Source: CAYQOX01 sp964419335 (GTDB lineage Bacteria > Hinthialibacterota > Hinthialibacteria > Hinthialibacterales > Hinthialibacteraceae). Taken from it: a stretch of 64,000 nt of DNA. Made by a program: the position numbers and the translations under genes. The notes beneath the pieces were generated by a model. It had not been told where the DNA came from and ran no database searches. It saw only the letters and a list, made by a program, of their open reading frames with translations. Of this stretch, positions 62,585-64,000 are shown in pieces; the stretch's first letter is position 1; every line of letters starts with the position of its first letter. The stretch covers positions 124,001-188,000 of the forward strand of contig CAYQOX010000001.1 in NCBI GenBank assembly GCA_964419335.1, written 5' to 3'.

Positions 62585-63103
62585 ATGGAGCAATATGCAT
62601 TTCGCTGCAGTAAGTGCCATCATCATTTCGAGGCTGCGTCGAATATACCTCCATCTTACATCAATTTATTACTTGGGGTTTTGACACTGGGACTGTGGTT
62701 ATTCTTTTTGTCTCTATATCAACTTTTTCGTTTGTATCATTTGTCAAAATGTCCCAATTGTAGGCATCGTTCTTTCTTACTCTTATTTTTCTTTCTGATC
62801 TTGGTTATTTTCACGCTCGAACTCGGGCGTGAAATTTATTATTTTGTTGAGGTGGCCCCCATAAAAATTGTTCAGCACGCGAGTATGACCGAACTGCCAG
62901 AAAATATGGATATCAATGATTCTGTGAATAAAGAAAACGTCAGCGAAGTTTTTTCCTTTCTATGGATAGTGGGTATTATGCCTACCGTGGGGGCGTACTT
63001 CTCCCAGTATTGGCCCTACATTTTGGTGCTATGGTTAGGGTTTGTTACGATCGTGGCTTTTCTCATTCCTTCCTTTTATCGCAAACGCAGCGAATCCATA
63101 TAA
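62585..63103 (+). CDS. Zinc-ribbon membrane protein of unknown function
   Basis: 172 residues. Two CxxC pairs flank the first hydrophobic segment: CSKC near the start ('FRCSKCHHHFEA') and CPNC ('LSKCPNCRHRSF') about 45 residues later, suggesting a zinc ribbon with two membrane segments inserted (about 25-48). Further helices lie at about 62-82, 120-140 and 142-165. A soluble loop of about 35 residues between them is acidic. The gene begins 25 bases after the previous stop, so it may belong to the same transcript. No family is recognised. Confidence 0.65.
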   Translation: MEQYAFRCSKCHHHFEAASNIPPSYINLLLGVLTLGLWLFFLSLYQLFRLYHLSKCPNCRHRSFLLLFFFLILVIFTLELGREIYYFVEVAPIKIVQHASMTELPENMDINDSVNKENVSEVFSFLWIVGIMPTVGAYFSQYWPYILVLWLGFVTIVAFLIPSFYRKRSESI

Positions 63104-63193
63104 GTTTGAATCTTTATCCATACGCTTTCTTTCCATTGGGTTCTATTCTACAATCAAGAAACGATCTCATTTCCTATTTCTTAGGAGGATTTT

Positions 63194-64000
63194 ATGCATT
63201 ACACAAACAAACAATTTTTCTCGGTTGGGTTTGTTTTAAGCCTCTTTGTAGGATTCGCGAATGATGGCTACTCGCAGGAATTTACATGGAAAAAGCATGT
63301 CATCAATGCCGATTCTCCTTATGAAGCAGCGGGGATTGGCGATATCAATGGGGATGGAAAGAAAGATATTGTCTGTGGTGAATATGTTTACCTGGCTCCT
63401 GATTGGGAGGCTCACAAGATTGCTGAAATTGAGGAGCATGACACATACTACAATGATTTTGCCAATGAACTGCTCGATGTGGATGGCGATGGCGATTTAG
63501 ATATCGTCTCTTGCACTTGGTTTAGCCAAGAATTTTACTGGCGTGAGAATCCAGGACCCACTGATGACCTGTGGCCAAAGCACACTGTGGATAATCCCGG
63601 CAACATGGAAACCGGTTATCTTTATAAAATCAACGGGGATGGTAGGCCGGATTTTCTTCCTGATGTTTCACATGAGGTGATCTGGTATGAAAAACGGAAG
63701 GAACCCCCCTATTGGGAAAAACATGTTGTTGGCCAGGAAGGCGCGGGACACGGTATTGGTATGGGAGATATTAATGGGGATGGCATCACCGATTTGATCG
63801 CTCCCCACGGTTGGTATGAAGGGAAAGAAACCTCGGACGGGATGCAGTGGACCTGGCATCCGGAGTTTCAGTTAGGCCAAATGAGCTGTCCTGTGTTAAC
63901 TTGGGATGTCAATCAAGATGGCCTCAACGATATTGTCTACGGTTTAGGCCATGATTATGGGCTTTATTGGTTGGAACAAACCCGTAAAAAAGAGGAGCGT
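63194..64000 (+). CDS. Secreted FG-GAP/VCBS-repeat protein (partial)
   Basis: The frame opens at the ATG at 63194, with an AGGAGG site (63183-63188), and stays open for 269 codons to the end of the window. A signal peptide (about 1-27, ending 'NDGYSQEF') precedes repeated FG-GAP-type calcium loops: 'IGDINGDGKKDIVC', 'LLDVDGDGDLDIVS', 'INGDGRPDFLP', 'MGDINGDGITDLIA' and 'WDVNQDGLNDIVYG'. Such beta-propeller proteins are common in Planctomycetota-like genomes near sugar-degrading genes and often precede DUF1080 or Gfo/Idh units. The gene is truncated by the window edge, and its function is unknown. Confidence 0.85.
   Translation, partial: MHYTNKQFFSVGFVLSLFVGFANDGYSQEFTWKKHVINADSPYEAAGIGDINGDGKKDIVCGEYVYLAPDWEAHKIAEIEEHDTYYNDFANELLDVDGDGDLDIVSCTWFSQEFYWRENPGPTDDLWPKHTVDNPGNMETGYLYKINGDGRPDFLPDVSHEVIWYEKRKEPPYWEKHVVGQEGAGHGIGMGDINGDGITDLIAPHGWYEGKETSDGMQWTWHPEFQLGQMSCPVLTWDVNQDGLNDIVYGLGHDYGLYWLEQTRKKEER

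Overview
The window looks like a chromosomal segment of an uncultivated Gram-negative, probably environmental heterotroph of moderate to low GC. A secretin and type II secretion genes point to an outer membrane, and alternative complex III points to respiration. Tat-exported Gfo/Idh/MocA proteins, sulfatases, DUF1080, a PmoA-like (DUF6807) protein, FG-GAP proteins and a PL11 lyase are a repertoire typical of Planctomycetota and of lineages such as Hydrogenedentota, Sumerlaeota or Hinthialibacterota. No rRNA or other phylogenetic marker was found, so the phylum is an inference. No tRNA, rRNA, CRISPR array, IS element or prophage was found.

Layout. 1-1850 (minus): actA and the start of actB of alternative complex III. 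2215-9439 (plus): a PL11-type rhamnogalacturonan lyase, a Xer-type tyrosine recombinase and a 1426-residue hybrid sensor kinase. 9440-10415 is a long, gene-poor gap. 10416-17278 (plus): housekeeping genes polA, coaE and rho (Asn/Arg-rich N-terminus), then an MsbA-like ABC exporter behind a structured leader. 17378-21396: a GT-C glycosyltransferase, a convergent parvulin-type isomerase and an HTH-EIIA fusion that has a terminator-like hairpin just before its start. 21534-22003: a compact unit with a good sigma70 promoter, a 76-residue orphan protein and a perfect-stem terminator.

22091-41788 is an accessory carbohydrate region: a DUF6807 protein, a PAS-PP2C phosphatase, two Tat-exported Gfo/Idh/MocA oxidoreductases, a secreted unknown that may be a TIM barrel, a DUF502 protein, a sodium/solute symporter, a metallo-beta-lactamase-fold hydrolase, a DUF1080 protein, a DMT transporter, an M1 peptidase and two Tat sulfatases. 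The exported oxidoreductases and DUF1080 fit a periplasmic 3-keto-glycoside route, but they are not one operon. A G9 tract forms the ribosome-binding site of the M1 peptidase gene.

42237-47906 holds an NhaD-like antiporter, elbB, and a tight minus-strand operon TPR protein - (5-formyl-THF cyclo-ligase/TsaE fusion) - tsaB - rimI, plus an FmdB-type zinc ribbon gene. 48304-62559 (plus) is a type II secretion cluster in the order E-F-H-I-J-K-L-M-C-D, followed by an unknown membrane-anchored protein. It has no recognisable gspG. Its secretin has about six N1-type repeats, and several of its proteins carry Gly/Arg/Ser-rich low-complexity segments. The window ends with a zinc-ribbon membrane protein and a truncated FG-GAP/VCBS protein. 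The T2SS variant, the cyclo-ligase/TsaE fusion and the HTH-EIIA attenuator are the most interesting points.
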